Shown in pieces: positions 35,239 through 46,536 of a stretch of 64,000 nt of DNA (positions are counted from its first letter, which is position 1; every line of letters starts with the position of its first letter). A program made the position numbers and the translations under genes. Below the pieces are notes generated by a model that was not told where the DNA came from, did no database searches, and saw nothing but the letters and a program-made list of their open reading frames with translations. Source of the DNA: Trema orientale (taxonomy: Eukaryota > Streptophyta > Magnoliopsida > Rosales > Cannabaceae); the NCBI GenBank assembly GCA_002914845.1, contig JXTC01000003.1, forward strand, positions 3,934,875-3,998,874. The letters are read 5' to 3'.

Positions 35239-35278
35239 AAACTGTTATTATAAACAACACTTTTTATAATAACAGTTT
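35239..35278. repeat. perfect 16-bp inverted repeat, 8-bp loop
   Basis: AAACTGTTATTATAAA (35239-35254) and TTTATAATAACAGTTT (35263-35278) are exact reverse complements separated by CAACACTT. It lies about 210 bp before the serpin A start, near the right edge of the block-A-specific sequence. Confidence 0.85.
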
Positions 35279-35408
35279 TGTTTGACCTTAAAAAAAAAAA
35301 AAATTAACATAAGAAAAAGGCAAAAAAGTCGAATTTCCCGAGCAGAAAAAAAAAAAAAAAAAAAAAGGTCGAACTTCCTAATAGGATTAGGTTACTCTAT
35401 TATTGGGT

Positions 35409-35418
35409 CTATATAATA
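35409..35418 (+). promoter_or_regulatory. TATA box of serpin A
   Basis: CTATATAATA about 70 bp before the ATG, within a promoter conserved with serpin B (GGTCGAACTTCCTAATAGGA upstream and AGAGGCCA downstream). In serpin B the same position holds a long (TA)n run. Confidence 0.7.
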
Positions 35419-35487
35419 GAGGCCACCAGGCCAGATATAACCAAAAAAAAGGGAAAAAAAAAAAGAAACTCGACAGACGTAAACGCG

Positions 35488-36990
35488 ATGGAGATGAGTA
35501 TGGAGATAATGAAGCAATTTCTTCTCAATGAGGAAGACGAATTGAAGAAAAACTTTGTATTCTCTCCATTGTCAATCAACACTCTGTTGAGTATCCTTGC
35601 TAATGGACTCAAACCTGGTCGTACTTTGGACACGTTGCTCTCTCTCTTGGGTTTCGAAACTTTGGCTGATCTCAACGCAAAGGAATGCACTGATCGTCAA
35701 CTAACATCTCTGAACGCCAACGACGGACCTCAACTCTCTTCCGTTAATGGCTTTTGGATCGACAAGAAATACAGACTAGATCCTTCTCTTGAGAAAGCTC
35801 TTGTAATGGTGTACAAGGCAGAGTCCTCAACTGTTGATTTTAGAAACAAGGTAATTACAATTAATTAATCTGTATTTTATTTTTCTTTTTGAGTGAAATT
35901 TATTGATCTATTTTACCATCGATACGTATACTGCCTTATGTTTATTATTATTATAATTTCTTTTGTTGTATATTTATGTCTTAATTTACTGCTATCTATC
36001 AATATAGAAGGTTTATGATTCAAATACAGATCCAATTTCAGTATTTCAATGTTAATCCATTTAAAACTTTAAAAACCCTAGTTCATAATGATTTTAAGGA
36101 TAACGTGATATCATTTAAATTGGGGAAAAGATTGTAGTTTCTTTATTGAGATTTATGTTTCTCTTTTGTCTGTTTCGATTATTATACCGACTCTTACATA
36201 TTTATAATATTTATATTTTGTGAAGAGAGAGGAGGCAGTGGACAAAATTAATACCTGGGTGGCGGATTCAACTAAGGGACTTATCAGAAATCTTTTCGAG
36301 TTTGAAGCGGTATCAAAGGAAACCAGGCTAATTCTTGCAAATGCTCTCTACTTTAAGGGAGCTTGGGATTCTCCATTTGATCCATCAAGAATAAGGACCG
36401 AAAATTTCTACATCCTCAACGGTGATGTTGTTCAAGTTCCGTATATGTGCAATATTAACGACTTGGATGGTGGATTATATGTATCTTCTGAGGGATTCAA
36501 GGTTCTCAGAATTCCTTATGAAAATTATTGGTATAGAACGAAGCGTGGAGAAAAGGTATTTGCCATGTACATTTTCTTGCCCGATGATAAAGATGGGCTG
36601 CTTAGCTTGTTGGGTCAGATAAGTTCAGACCCTTGTCTTCTAGATCTACAATTTGAGCTCAGCACCGCCTATCGTATTAGAAAGTTAAGGATACCCAAAT
36701 TCAAGTTCAAGTCCAACTTTGAACTTTCAAAGGTCACGAAACGATTGGGACTAAGTATGAAAGAAGAGAAATTGGTAAATATTTGTCATAGTTCTTGTAT
36801 TGATGTTAATGAGCATGGAACTGAAGCGGCAGCCGTGACGTACGTAGCAAGTATGGGATCTTCTTTAAATTCCCCTCCCCGTATAGATATAGATTTTGTT
36901 GTTGATCATCCGTTTATCTTCACGATAAGGGAAGATACCTTGGGATCTCCTATCTTTGTTGGAGCTGTAGTTAATCCCCTCCTAGAGTAA
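35488..36990 (+). CDS. Serpin A (plant serpin-Z-like protease inhibitor)
   Basis: Two exons, 35488-35850 and 36226-36990, joined in phase 0 by a GT/AG intron, give 375 residues. Serpin marks: NFVFSPLSINTLLSI near the N-terminus, NGFWIDKKYRLDPS, LILANALYFKGAWDSPFDPS (shutter/strand region), FAMYIFLPDD, IPKFKF, the hinge EHGTEAAAVTY from Glu317 and the C-terminal DHPFIFTIREDTLGSPIFVG. Serpins are suicide inhibitors: a protease cleaves the reactive-centre loop and is trapped as the loop inserts into sheet A. Counting 17 residues from the hinge puts P1 at Ser333, so the target class is unclear. About 17 residues present in serpin B before the hinge are missing here. No signal peptide is seen, which fits cytosolic plant serpins. 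The ATG at 35488 matches the start context of serpin B. It may be functional; the deletion makes inhibitory activity uncertain. Confidence 0.88.
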
Positions 36991-37256
36991 TATTCTTTCT
37001 TCTCACACTAGGAAATTATCTTTTATCTTCTCATGTGTTCATATTTTACAATTCATTGGGGTTTGGATTACTCTTTGAATTACATTTGTATGTGTTTTAT
37101 TTTTAAGGAAAAGGGTTTGAGCGACTTTTAATTACCTTGTTATTCTCTTTCTGATTTTGGGATGTCGATATACAATTAGTTGGCGTGCATTATATATATA
37201 TATGCATTGTTGATCCTATATATATAGTAGGTTGATGTACCTTTGAAGCATGCAAC
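36991..37256. other. serpin A 3' flank up to copia B
   Basis: Closely matches 61485-61767 downstream of serpin B (GTGTTTTATTTTTAAGGAAAAGGGTTTGAG, TTGGCGTGCATTA). It probably contains the 3' untranslated region. It ends at GCAAC (37252-37256), the left copy of the copia B target-site duplication. Confidence 0.7.
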
Positions 37257-37660
37257 TGTAAGACTTAATATGATCTATCTATGCTATAAGATAAACATAT
37301 AAGATCAAAATGCAGAAATAAGCTTAAGGATCAGACGAACGTACCTCTGGCCATTGCTTTAGTTTTCTTATTGTAGTTACTGTATATAACAGAGTATCAG
37401 TGCTCTTCTAAGCCTTATAAAATCTTACTGATAGTGTAAATAATCTTTTAATTTTGATTATCAGATTTAGAAGACTAATACGAAATTATCTCTCAGTATT
37501 AATAGACGTTTCTCATCAAAACGTTTTCTCTGAGATGAAGCTGATATGGGCAGTGACTCACAAGCCAATTTTTAGTTAAAAATTGAAGATAATTGTCAAT
37601 TAGTTAGGTATTAGTATAGCACTAAGTAAATAGACCAATATAGGACAAAAATATCTAACA
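37257..37660 (-). repeat. LTR of copia B (3' LTR in element orientation)
   Basis: Starts TGTAAGACTTAATATGATCT and ends ATATCTAACA. Collinear with 43517-43921 apart from scattered substitutions. On the element's own strand it runs TGTTAG...TTACA. Confidence 0.93.
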
Positions 37661-37952
37661 TTCTCCCACTTAGTCCATATATTTCTTCATCAATTATCTC
37701 TTTTAAGAAACAAAATACTTGAATCATGGCGATAAATCTTCTAAAATTGAGTATTTTCTTCTATGTATTACAGAGTATAATGTCTCTATAAACACTAGCC
37801 CATATTATCTTAATGAATAAACTCTATGTTTATTCTTGATCCAATCAATAATAATATTTCTCAAGTTCAATTAATGTGTACACAAAGAAAATTAAATATG
37901 AGAAAATATCACACAATAAAGTTTTAAATTACATTCGTTCTTACAACGAAAA

Positions 37953-40900
37953 TCACATAAAAGAACCAAGTCCCATTCGTTCTACATGATCCTTAAATTT
38001 CAATGGTAGCATGCCTTTAGTCAAAGGATTAGCAATCATCAATTCAGTACTAACGTGCTCAATAACGACTGTTTTATCTTTAACACGTTCTCTTATGGCT
38101 AAATACTTGATGTCGATATGTTTACTTCGACTACCACTTTTATTGTGTTTAGCCATAAATACTGCTGCTGAATTGTCACAGTATATCTTTAATGGCCTAG
38201 AAATTGAATCCACAATTTTAAGCCCAGAAATGAAACTCTTCATCCATACACCTTGTGACGTAGTCTTAAAACAAGATACGAACTCAGCTTCCATAATGGA
38301 AGCAGCATTCAAAGTCTGCTTTGCACTTTTCCAAGATATAGCTCCACCGGTAAACATAAAAATATATCCAGAAGTTGATTTTTGAGAATCAACACAGCCA
38401 GCGAAATCTGAATCAGAGTAGCCAATCACCTCCAAATTATCAGTTCGTCTATACATAAGCATGTAATCCTTCACTTTCTTTGTAGCTTTCTAGTGGTCAA
38501 TACCTGGATTACTCTGATATCTTCCTAACATCCTAATAGAATATGCAATGTCAGGTCTTGTATAGACAAGAGTATACATAAGGCTTCCAATTACAGAAGT
38601 ATATGGAATGTTCTGCATTTGTTCCCTTTCAAGATCATTTTTCGGGCACTGGTTCAAATTGAACTTGTCACCCTTCATAATGGGAGCTATACTAGATGAA
38701 CAATCTTTCATCTGAAATCTCTCTAAAACTTTATTGATATAGGTCTCTTGAGATAGTCTCAAAATATATCAAAATCTGTCTCTATGTATCTTAATCCCAA
38801 TGACATAAGATGCATCACCCATATCCTTCATGTCAAAGTTTTTAGAGAGAAATTGTTTCACTTCATATAGCATACTCTTATCATTGGTTGCAAGTAAAAT
38901 GTCATCCACATATAGAATAAGGAAACAAATCTTACTCCCACTGATCTTCTGGTATATACATTGATCTATGATATTCTCTACAAAGCCAAATGAAGAGATA
39001 ACATCATGAAATTTCAAATACCATTGTCGGGATGCTTGTTTCAATCCATATATGGATTTCTTGAGCTTGCACACTAAATGCTCACCGTTACTATAGGAAA
39101 ATCCTTCTGGTTATTTCATGTAAACCTCTTCCTCTAGTTCTCCATTGAGAAAAGCTGTTTTCACATCCATTTGTTGTAACTCTAAGTCAACATATGCAAC
39201 TAATGCCATAATGATATGAAAAGAATCTTTCTTAGATACAGGAGAAAAAGTCTCCTTGTAGTCGACTCCTTCCTTTTGAGTGAATCCTTTAGCAACGAGT
39301 CTTGCTTTATATCTTTCAATGTTGCTTGATGAGTCTTTCTTTGTTTTAAAGACCCATTTACATCCAATGATTTTTTCACCATTAGACAACTCTACAAGAT
39401 CCCAGATCGACTCTGTTAGATGCCATAGAATTCGTTTAATCTTTCATAGCATTATGCCATAAATCAGATTCTTTGCAATTTATGGCTTGTGAAAACGTTT
39501 CAGGATCATTTCTGGCTCTAATATCATAGTCTAATTCTTATAGATACACAGCATAATCATTAGAAATTACAGATTTCTTTATTCTAGTAGATCTCCTTAA
39601 TGTTGTATCAATAGTTTCCTGAGGAATATGTTGTTCAAGTGGTTGTTCAACATTTTCTTGAACAACTTGATCTACTGGATTATTTTCAACAGTTTGTGAA
39701 ACTTCAATAATTGGTTGTTCAACACCCATTTGAGCTTGAGGGGTATTGTTAATGATAACCAATCTATCACTTAAGGTGGAAGGTTGAGTATCAATATGAT
39801 CTTTCTCAAAAATGATATTCTGGGATTGATCGCTCCTACTGATCAAGTCATTTTCAAGAAATTTTGCATTTCTTGATTCTACAATTCTAGTGTTGTGACA
39901 TAGACAATAAAATCTATATCCCTTATACCTTTCAGTATATCTAATGAAAATACCCACTAATGGTCCTTGGGTCTAATTTCTTTTCTTGTGAATTGTATAC
40001 TCTTACTTCAGAAGGGCATCCCCAAATGCGTATATGTCACAAACTCAGTTTCCAACCTTTAAATAACTCAAACGGTATCTTAGGGATAGCCTTGGTTGGA
40101 ACTCGGTTTAATATATACACTGCTATTTTAGGAGCTTCAGTCCATAAGGAGTTAGGAAGCTTGGAGCTGCTAAGCATACTCAGCACCATGTCCATTAATG
40201 TTCGATTCATTCTTTCTGCAACACTATTCTGATCTAGGGAACCAGGCATAGTGTATTGGGGAACAATCTCATGCTCTCGAAAAAAATCGGCAAATGGACT
40301 AGTTACTTATCCATTCTCAGTGTATTTACCATAATATTCACTACCTCTATCAGTTCTCACGATCTTAATTTATTTTTCGCATTATTTCTCTACTTTGGCC
40401 TTAAAAACTTTGAATGCATCCAATGCTTCAGTCTTATTATGAAGCAGGTAGAGATACATGTATTGTGAGTAATCATCTATGAAAGAGATAAAGTATGTCA
40501 GACCATAAGAGTCCATGTCTGGACTACAAATATCTGAATATATGATCTCTAATATGTCAGTACTCCTTTTGGTACCTTTCTCTGACTTGTTGGTTTACTT
40601 TCCCTTAATGCAGTCCACACAAGTGTTATTAAAATCAGTAAAATCCAAAGTACTAAGTACTCTATCTTTTACCAATCTCTTAATTCTTTCTATGAAGATA
40701 TGTCCCAATCTCTGGTGCTATAACATAGAGGAATCTTCATTCATAACACATTGTTTAACACTAGTGGAAACATACATTGAATTATAAGTAGTATTGTTTT
40801 GTAAATCTATTGAGAAAAGACAATCAGATAAAGTACCATTTCCAACAAGATTATTATTATAAAACAGATTAAAAGATGTTTCAGAAAATTTTAAGGAATA

Positions 40901-41986
40901 TCCATATGGTACAAGCTTTGATACTGAAATTAAAGTCCTAGAAAAACTAGGAATGTAAAAGGTCTTTTCCAAATTTAAAATAAAACTACTATTTAAAACC
41001 AAACTGCATGTTCCAATAGCCTTTACATGTGAATGCATCTTATTTCCAGAGTAGATGTATTGTTCACTTCCCATTGACTTTCTTAGGTTTCGTATACCTT
41101 ACAAGGTATTCGAAATATGGATTATAGAACCAGAATCAATCCACCATGTATTACAATTAATATCAACCATATTAGATTCATAACAAATTAATGAAACTGA
41201 AATACCTTTCTTTTCAAGCCTTTTCTGAAATTTGGTGTAATCTTTCTTCATTTGTCCTTTCTTTTTACAGAAGAAGCATTTGGATTCCTTCTTAATGTTA
41301 GCTTGAGATGGTATTTTACCTTTCCCCTTCTTTTTGGCTTGTTTCTGATTCTTTCTTTGTGTTGTCATTAATGCACTTTCACCCAATTCTATTAACAATC
41401 TCGCTTCCTCTTGAACACACATGGTCATAAGTTCATTAATTGACCATTTATCTTTATGTGTGTTATAGGATATTTTAAAGGGTCCATATTGTTGTGGAAG
41501 GGTGTTCAAGATAAAGTGCACAAGGAAATTGTCAAACATTTCAACCTCAAGAGTCTTTAATTGAGCCGCAATGTCTCTCATTTGCATGATATACTCACGC
41601 ACACCTCTCACATTGGTGAGCTTTAGAGATGTAAACTTCATAATTAGGGTGCTAGCTAATGCCTTATCTGAAGTCTCAAATTGCTCATCAATAGCTTTCA
41701 GCAATTCCTTAACATTGTCATACTTATCGACAGAACCACGAATAACAGCATAAATTTTGGTCTTTATGAATATCGTACTGAGGCGATTAGATTGCTCCCA
41801 TTGTTCATAAAGAGCCTTTTGGTCTAAAGTGCTAGCTTCAGTAATCGTTGGTTTGTCTTTCCTAATAGAATAATCAATATCTATACACCCTAAATGAAGA
41901 AGAACTTTCTCTTTTCATATTTTATGATTATCACCTTTTAACTCAGAAACATCACATCTATTATCAGAAAAATTCGCAGGTTGCAT
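37953..41986 (-). pseudogene. copia B gag-pol remnant
   Basis: On the minus strand: gag starting near 41986 with an early stop, continuing through 41704-41099 with LKAIDEQFETSDKALA and a CX2CX3-type knuckle remnant (CFFCKKKGQMKKD); protease motif WWIDSGS (about 41150); integrase part [12 protein letters not shown] (about 40220); linker 39957-39538; RT GCKWVFKTKKD to ARLVAKGFTQ (39389-39111), then LKQASRQWY and ILYVDDILLAT (39074-38769); RNase H SDFAGCVDSQKSTSGYIF (38474-37953). Reading is split over several frames with stops between the blocks, so no complete polyprotein can be made. Confidence 0.9.
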
Positions 41987-42770
41987 GACTGCATAAAAAT
42001 TAAACATGCTTATATATTAAAATTTAAGACTATCAAATTTATCATGTTTTACCAATGTAAATTATGTTTGAAAATTATGAATATAGTGACATAAAACTTG
42101 CCTGTAGGCAGCTAAAGTTCTAATTCAATTAAATCCATCTAAAACTTTATGATAAAACTATCAAATTATATTCCTATTTCCTAATTCCTTTGGGTAAATT
42201 AAGAAATTATAATTTGATATTTTATCCTAATTAATCATACGAATATAATAAAAATTCCTGTGGGATAAAATTTATTATATTAAATATAATTAATCACAAT
42301 AAACGTCATTTACCTATATGTGATCCTAAAGCACTTATATATAATTTTGCTTAATTAAAAATATTGCGGCTACTCTCTAATTAATTAAACTTATATGGAT
42401 CACGAGACATTTAATTTTATTTAGATAATATTCATTTTCAATTGCATGTAATCAATATAAGCAATATTTACGCTATATGAATAATATGTAATTTTAAGCA
42501 CAAAATTGCATATAAATCAACTAAATATACATACATCAAAATCACATAAATTTCTAGAATAAAATTTCATAAATATACCAATATCATGAATTTATATTTC
42601 GCAAAATAATATTCATCAAATCCTAAATATAAGAATATTATCATAAAGCACCAAAATTAATGAAATTATCACAAAAGACTAAAATTATGGAAATTTCACA
42701 CAAAAACCCGAATATTAAATTCTGGAAAAATAAGATTTTTTTTTATAAAAAAAATAAACTGGTGTCCCAA

Positions 42771-43089
42771 AAACAACGTGTCATTTGACGAACAGACTAT
42801 AGAAATGACGTGTCATTTGGGAAAACGACAGCAGCTCACCAACAGCGCAAATGACATGTCGTTTTTCTTAACTAGAGGAAAAATGACATGTCGTTTTATA
42901 GAAACGAGGACAGAGTACTATGAAAAACGACATGTCGTTTTTTAAACTTAATAAAATGACGTGTCGTTTAGATAAACAACAGAACCAAAATGCCCTGTAT
43001 AAACGACATGTCGTTTTCTGAAGCTAAACAAAACGACACGTCGTTTTTAAAAACGACAGAGACAGAAACCCGAAAACTACGTGTCATTT
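42771..43089. repeat. Array of nine AAACGACATGTCGTTT-type palindromes
   Basis: Nine 16-bp near-palindromes start at 42771, 42803, 42849, 42881, 42925, 42954, 43001, 43031 and 43074. Consensus AAAYGACRYGTCRTTT; the copies at 42925 and 43001 are perfect. Spacing alternates (32, 46, 32, 44, 29, 47, 30, 43), so the real unit is a dimer of about 73-78 bp. It lies in the untranslated leader of copia B, between primer-binding site and gag. Confidence 0.93.
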
Positions 43090-43516
43090 TCCGTCGTCTT
43101 CAACCTCCAGTCGAGTCTTTTGACCAGTTTTCGACCCGTTTCGGACCCAGTTACGACTCGACTGGTTTTCAGCTCTTTGGACACCAATTTTAACGTTTAA
43201 AATCTCAGAATTATTAGAAAATCAGTTACCTAATAATGTCTAACCTCAGTTTTCATCAAAAAATTCTTAATATGAAACTTTGAATTTGAAAAAAGTTTCG
43301 GGTAATTAGTTAATATACAAAAGAATATCAAAAGCTCCATTTAATATCACAGACAAGTTAGAAAATCGATTTCAAAATGATTTCTAACATTATTTTTCAC
43401 TAAAAAATTCTAAATAACAAACTAAGAATTTGAAATAACGAAACTGGTATAGGGGTACAAATTTTCTAGATTTTTAAACTCACCAAGGCAGAGGCTAATC
43501 ATGCTCTGATACCAAC

Positions 43517-43921
43517 TGTAAGACATAATATGATCTATCTATGCTATAAGATAAATATATAAGATCAAAATGCGGAAATAAGATTAAGGATCGGACGAAC
43601 GTACCGCCAGCCATTACTTTGGTTTTCTTACTGTAGTTACCGTATATAGCAGAGTATTAATACTTTTCTAAGTCTTATAGAATCTTACTGATGATGTATA
43701 TAATCTTTTAATTTTGATTCTCAGACTTAGAGGACTAATACGAAATCATCTCTCAGCATTAATAGACGTTTCCCATCAAAACGTTTTCTCTGAGATGAAG
43801 TTGATATAGACAGTGACTCATAAGCCAATTTTTAGTTTAAAATTGAAGATAATTGTCAATTAGTTAGGTATTAGTATAGCACTAAGTAAATGGACCAATA
43901 CAGGAAAAAAAATGCCTAATA
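43517..43921 (-). repeat. LTR of copia B (5' LTR in element orientation)
   Basis: Starts TGTAAGACATAATATGATCT next to the primer-binding-site complement and ends AATGCCTAATA, where the other LTR has TCTAACA. The terminal dinucleotide on the outer side has changed from CA to TA. Confidence 0.92.
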
Positions 43922-44300
43922 GCAACATGATGCATTTGGCTCATAAGGGACACCAATAGATGAAAAGAAACCCATCCTCTATTAAGGGTCAACCGGATGG
44001 CAAAAACTAATTAAAGACTGAGAAATTAGTTTTTTTAGTATGGCTTAAAATCAAAGTTATAATTAAATATCGACATCAAATTATAAATTAATTGAGTAAC
44101 ACACAAATTTCTAAGACATATGGTGCCAATAATAAGATAACGCCCTACCCCCAATAAATTTCCCTAACTTAATTTATTTAACTTCCAAATTATTTTGAAG
44201 GGTAACGCCCAACTCTCTACATGAGTTTAAGAGAATTTTTTGTTAACACCAAACCACGCATACAACCAACATAAGCAATACTGGTGCTCTCCAAAAACTT
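43922..44300. repeat. serpin block A downstream flank
   Basis: Matches 61763-62112 after serpin B (CGGATGGCAAAAACTAA, GAGAAATTAGTTTT, ACTTCCAAATTRTTTTGAA, TAACGCCC, CTCTCTACAT). It is the continuation of the serpin duplication past the copia insertion. No gene. Confidence 0.75.
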
Positions 44301-45159
44301 GTAATCCTGCATCTAAGAAAAATAGGCTAATTTTTTGGGTTGTGCTCATGAAAGTTGTCTACATACTCTTTACAGGGATCAAACCCTGATGTAGTTCTGA
44401 TTTCCCTACAAAAGAACAAAAGATTAGGAGTCGTGTGTAGAGAGAATAGAATAGAAAAAAAGGAGATACCGAATGAAGAAGAATATTGCATATTTATAGG
44501 CAAAAATAAGAGATATTTAATAAATAGGAAACTCTATCATTTAGGTAATTAATAATTATCTTTTGGGTAACTTAGTCATATTAGGACACTTACCAGATAA
44601 TGCCTGATTTGAAATTTGATTACCTGATATTCAAAAATAATAATTACCTCTTTTCTGAAAATAGGTGGACTCCATAAAAATACAAATACCTTTTGTAAGC
44701 CCCATATAGGCCATAAAATGAGCCATACGAATTGCATGATCTGTTTCTTTTTGGCTTGCTACATAATAAAATTTGGATTTTAGGAGCTGTAATTTACTAT
44801 ACTCTCTTTATCTTGGAGTCTTGTGTAGTTAAGTTATCTTTTTCTAACTCCAATCTCATCTTAATTACTTCATTTGTTTTTATGTTCAGTTATAGCATTG
44901 AGTATTTTGCAAAGGAAATTGAAGCACGAATTCAACGTAACTCTCAAAAAACTTTTGTGCAGAACTTTTGGTGGTTGTATAATGAAATTTAATGATATCC
45001 TTTCTTTTTTTTTTTTCCAGGAAAACTTTTATGTTACTATTCATTGGAGAATATATTGTGTAATACTCTATAGAGTGTATTAAACTCAAATGTAATCCTC
45101 TTTAATTAGAATATTATAAATCTTATATACCATATAAATTTATTGAAGTATTTGTGAAT
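44301..45159. other. intergenic DNA, no gene recognised
   Basis: AT-rich sequence. Overlapping short frames at 44355-44552, 44732-44992 and 44874-45083 show no domain. It may be part of the CACTA element that ends at 45585, but no other end was found. Confidence 0.4.
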
Positions 45160-45585
45160 TGCCGCGTTTAAGGTCTTTAAATGCTACTAAAAATTGTTTA
45201 TAGAATATACTACAAGTATTAGATAGTGCTATTGAAAACGAATAATGACATTGAAAAAATACCATTAAAGATGAGTAATAGTGGGCAAAAAAAGCTACAA
45301 AAATATTTCTACAACAAGCAAAAAATACTATATAAAGGATTTTATAGCCTTCAAAGAACGCTATAAAAGTTCTTTAACAGCATTCAAAGATTGCTATCAA
45401 ATAGTTTCTACTGCAGTCAAAAAAAGCTACAAAAGGGATTTTAATAGCACATAAAAAAGCATTCAAAAAACGCTATAAAAAAGGACTTTTAATAGCGGGG
45501 GTTGTCCTAGCATGCACCTAAATACTGTGAAAACTCTTTCATAGTATTCTTTGCTTGCTATGGAATCCAAATTTTGTTGAAGTGT
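45160..45585. mobile_element. CACTA (En/Spm-like) element end
   Basis: The right terminus read as reverse complement is CACTTCAACAAAATTTGG, close to the CACTACAAVAAAA termini of plant CACTA elements. Inside are many copies of AAAAGCTACAAAA, GCTATAAAA and TTTTAATAGC in both orientations, the usual subterminal repeat pattern. No transposase is seen and the other end was not located, so this is a truncated or non-autonomous copy. Confidence 0.6.
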
Positions 45586-45900
45586 GTATATTCTCTCTTT
45601 AAATTTTCGGACTTAGTTTATTTTCGTTCTTAAAATTGGGTAAGTGTAAATTCTCTTGAAAAAGTAATAGTTTATATATAACTGATTAAATATAATAGAA
45701 ATATAATTTAATTTAAATTTATAAAAAAAACACTGGTAATATTTTTTTGAGAATGCTATATACATGTACTATAAAAGGCCTAAATTGTTGTAGTATATTA
45801 GACTTTAAACCCGGTATGATCCAACTTCTAACTACTTTCCATGGCTTAGAAAAAGTGAAAATCCATATGTACATATTAGGAAATTTGAAGAGCTAGTGGT
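45586..45900. other. intergenic DNA or gypsy leader
   Basis: No gene recognised. The right part leads into the gypsy gag fragment and may be its decayed upstream part. Confidence 0.35.
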
Positions 45901-45914
45901 AACTTTTCATAGCT

Positions 45915-46297
45915 AACTGAATGTCAGGTTGAAATTTTTCACATTCTCCTTAAAAGATAAAGCAAAGACTTGGCTATATTCTTTGAGACCAAGATCCGTG
46001 GGTAAAAGGGTAGAAATGACACAAGCTTTCTTCAACAAATATTTTCCGTACCATAAGACTAATAACCTTAAGAGACAGATCTCAACATTTACTCAGAAGG
46101 ATAGTGAAACTCTATACCAAGTCTGGAAAATGTTCAAAGAGTTATTGAACATGTGCCCACACTATGGGTATGAAAATTGGTGCTTAGTGAGCTATTTCTA
46201 TGATGGACTTACCTATAGGAAGTGCCAATTCATAGAGATGATGTACAATAGTGACTTCCTACATAAGGACCTTGATGAAGCTATAAAGTACCTTTAG
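45915..46297 (+). pseudogene. Ty3/gypsy gag fragment
   Basis: The frame from about 45929 reads LKFFTFSLKDKAKTWLYSL, then FNKYFP, RQISTFTQKDSETLYQVW, FKELLNMCPHYGYENW and FYDGLTY before a stop at 46295-46297. This is the retrotransposon gag domain pattern (FSLxDKAKxWL ... FxQxxxESLYxAWERFKxLLxxCPHHG) of plant Ty3/gypsy elements of the Athila/Tat type. No zinc knuckle, protease or RT follows, so only a relic remains. Confidence 0.85.
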
Positions 46298-46536
46298 AAA
46301 TAAAATCAAGAAATAAAGCTAAATAAACTTGGATTGTTATCTAGAAAATAAGTCAAAGTTAGAGAATAAAATAATTCAGATTAATTTAGAACAATATGAA
46401 CAAGTAGTTTAGAATGTTGTTGTGTTGGAGAAAATAACAGATAAATAACCAAGAAAAAAATAAGCAGAAAATATAAGATTAATGGAAGCATAGCCAATAA
46501 AAGCAACACTGTCATAACTTAAGACAAACAAGACTC
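46298..46536. other. sequence after the gypsy gag relic
   Basis: Probably more decayed gypsy sequence (A-rich, stops in all frames). No domain is recognisable. Confidence 0.35.

Larger units (their letters stand above)
33051..35310. other. sequence present upstream of serpin A but not serpin B
   Basis: In block B the matching flanks (59480 and 59500) are almost adjacent; here about 2.2 kb separates them, so this is either an insertion here or a loss there. No transposon ends were resolved. It holds a four-unit repeat at 34148-34245 and a perfect inverted repeat at 35239-35278. Frames at 34081-34422 (minus) and 34812-35057 (plus) have no recognised domain. Confidence 0.5.
37252..43926 (-). 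mobile_element. Full-length defective Ty1/copia element B, TSD GCAAC
   Basis: A 6665-bp element (37257-43921) flanked by GCAAC at 37252-37256 and 43922-43926, with LTRs of about 404 bp. Coding is on the minus strand. The complement of a polypurine tract (TTCTCCCACTTAG, 37661-37673) adjoins the left LTR; the complement of a tRNA-iMet primer-binding site (GCTCTGATACCAAC, ending 43516) adjoins the right LTR. By eye the LTRs differ at roughly 35-40 positions, so the insertion is not recent. The homologous site in block B (near 61763-61767) is empty. Confidence 0.93.

Noticed and set aside
42778..43090. Palindrome array considered as a CRISPR array
   Set aside because: The repeats are 16-bp palindromes with related, not unique, spacers in a plant retroelement leader. 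CRISPR is not expected in this genome and there are no cas genes.
43100..43160. TCGA/CGAC-rich stretch in copia B thought to be related to the MULE core
   Set aside because: It shares short words such as CTCCAGTCGA but no longer alignment by eye; chance or composition is enough to explain it.
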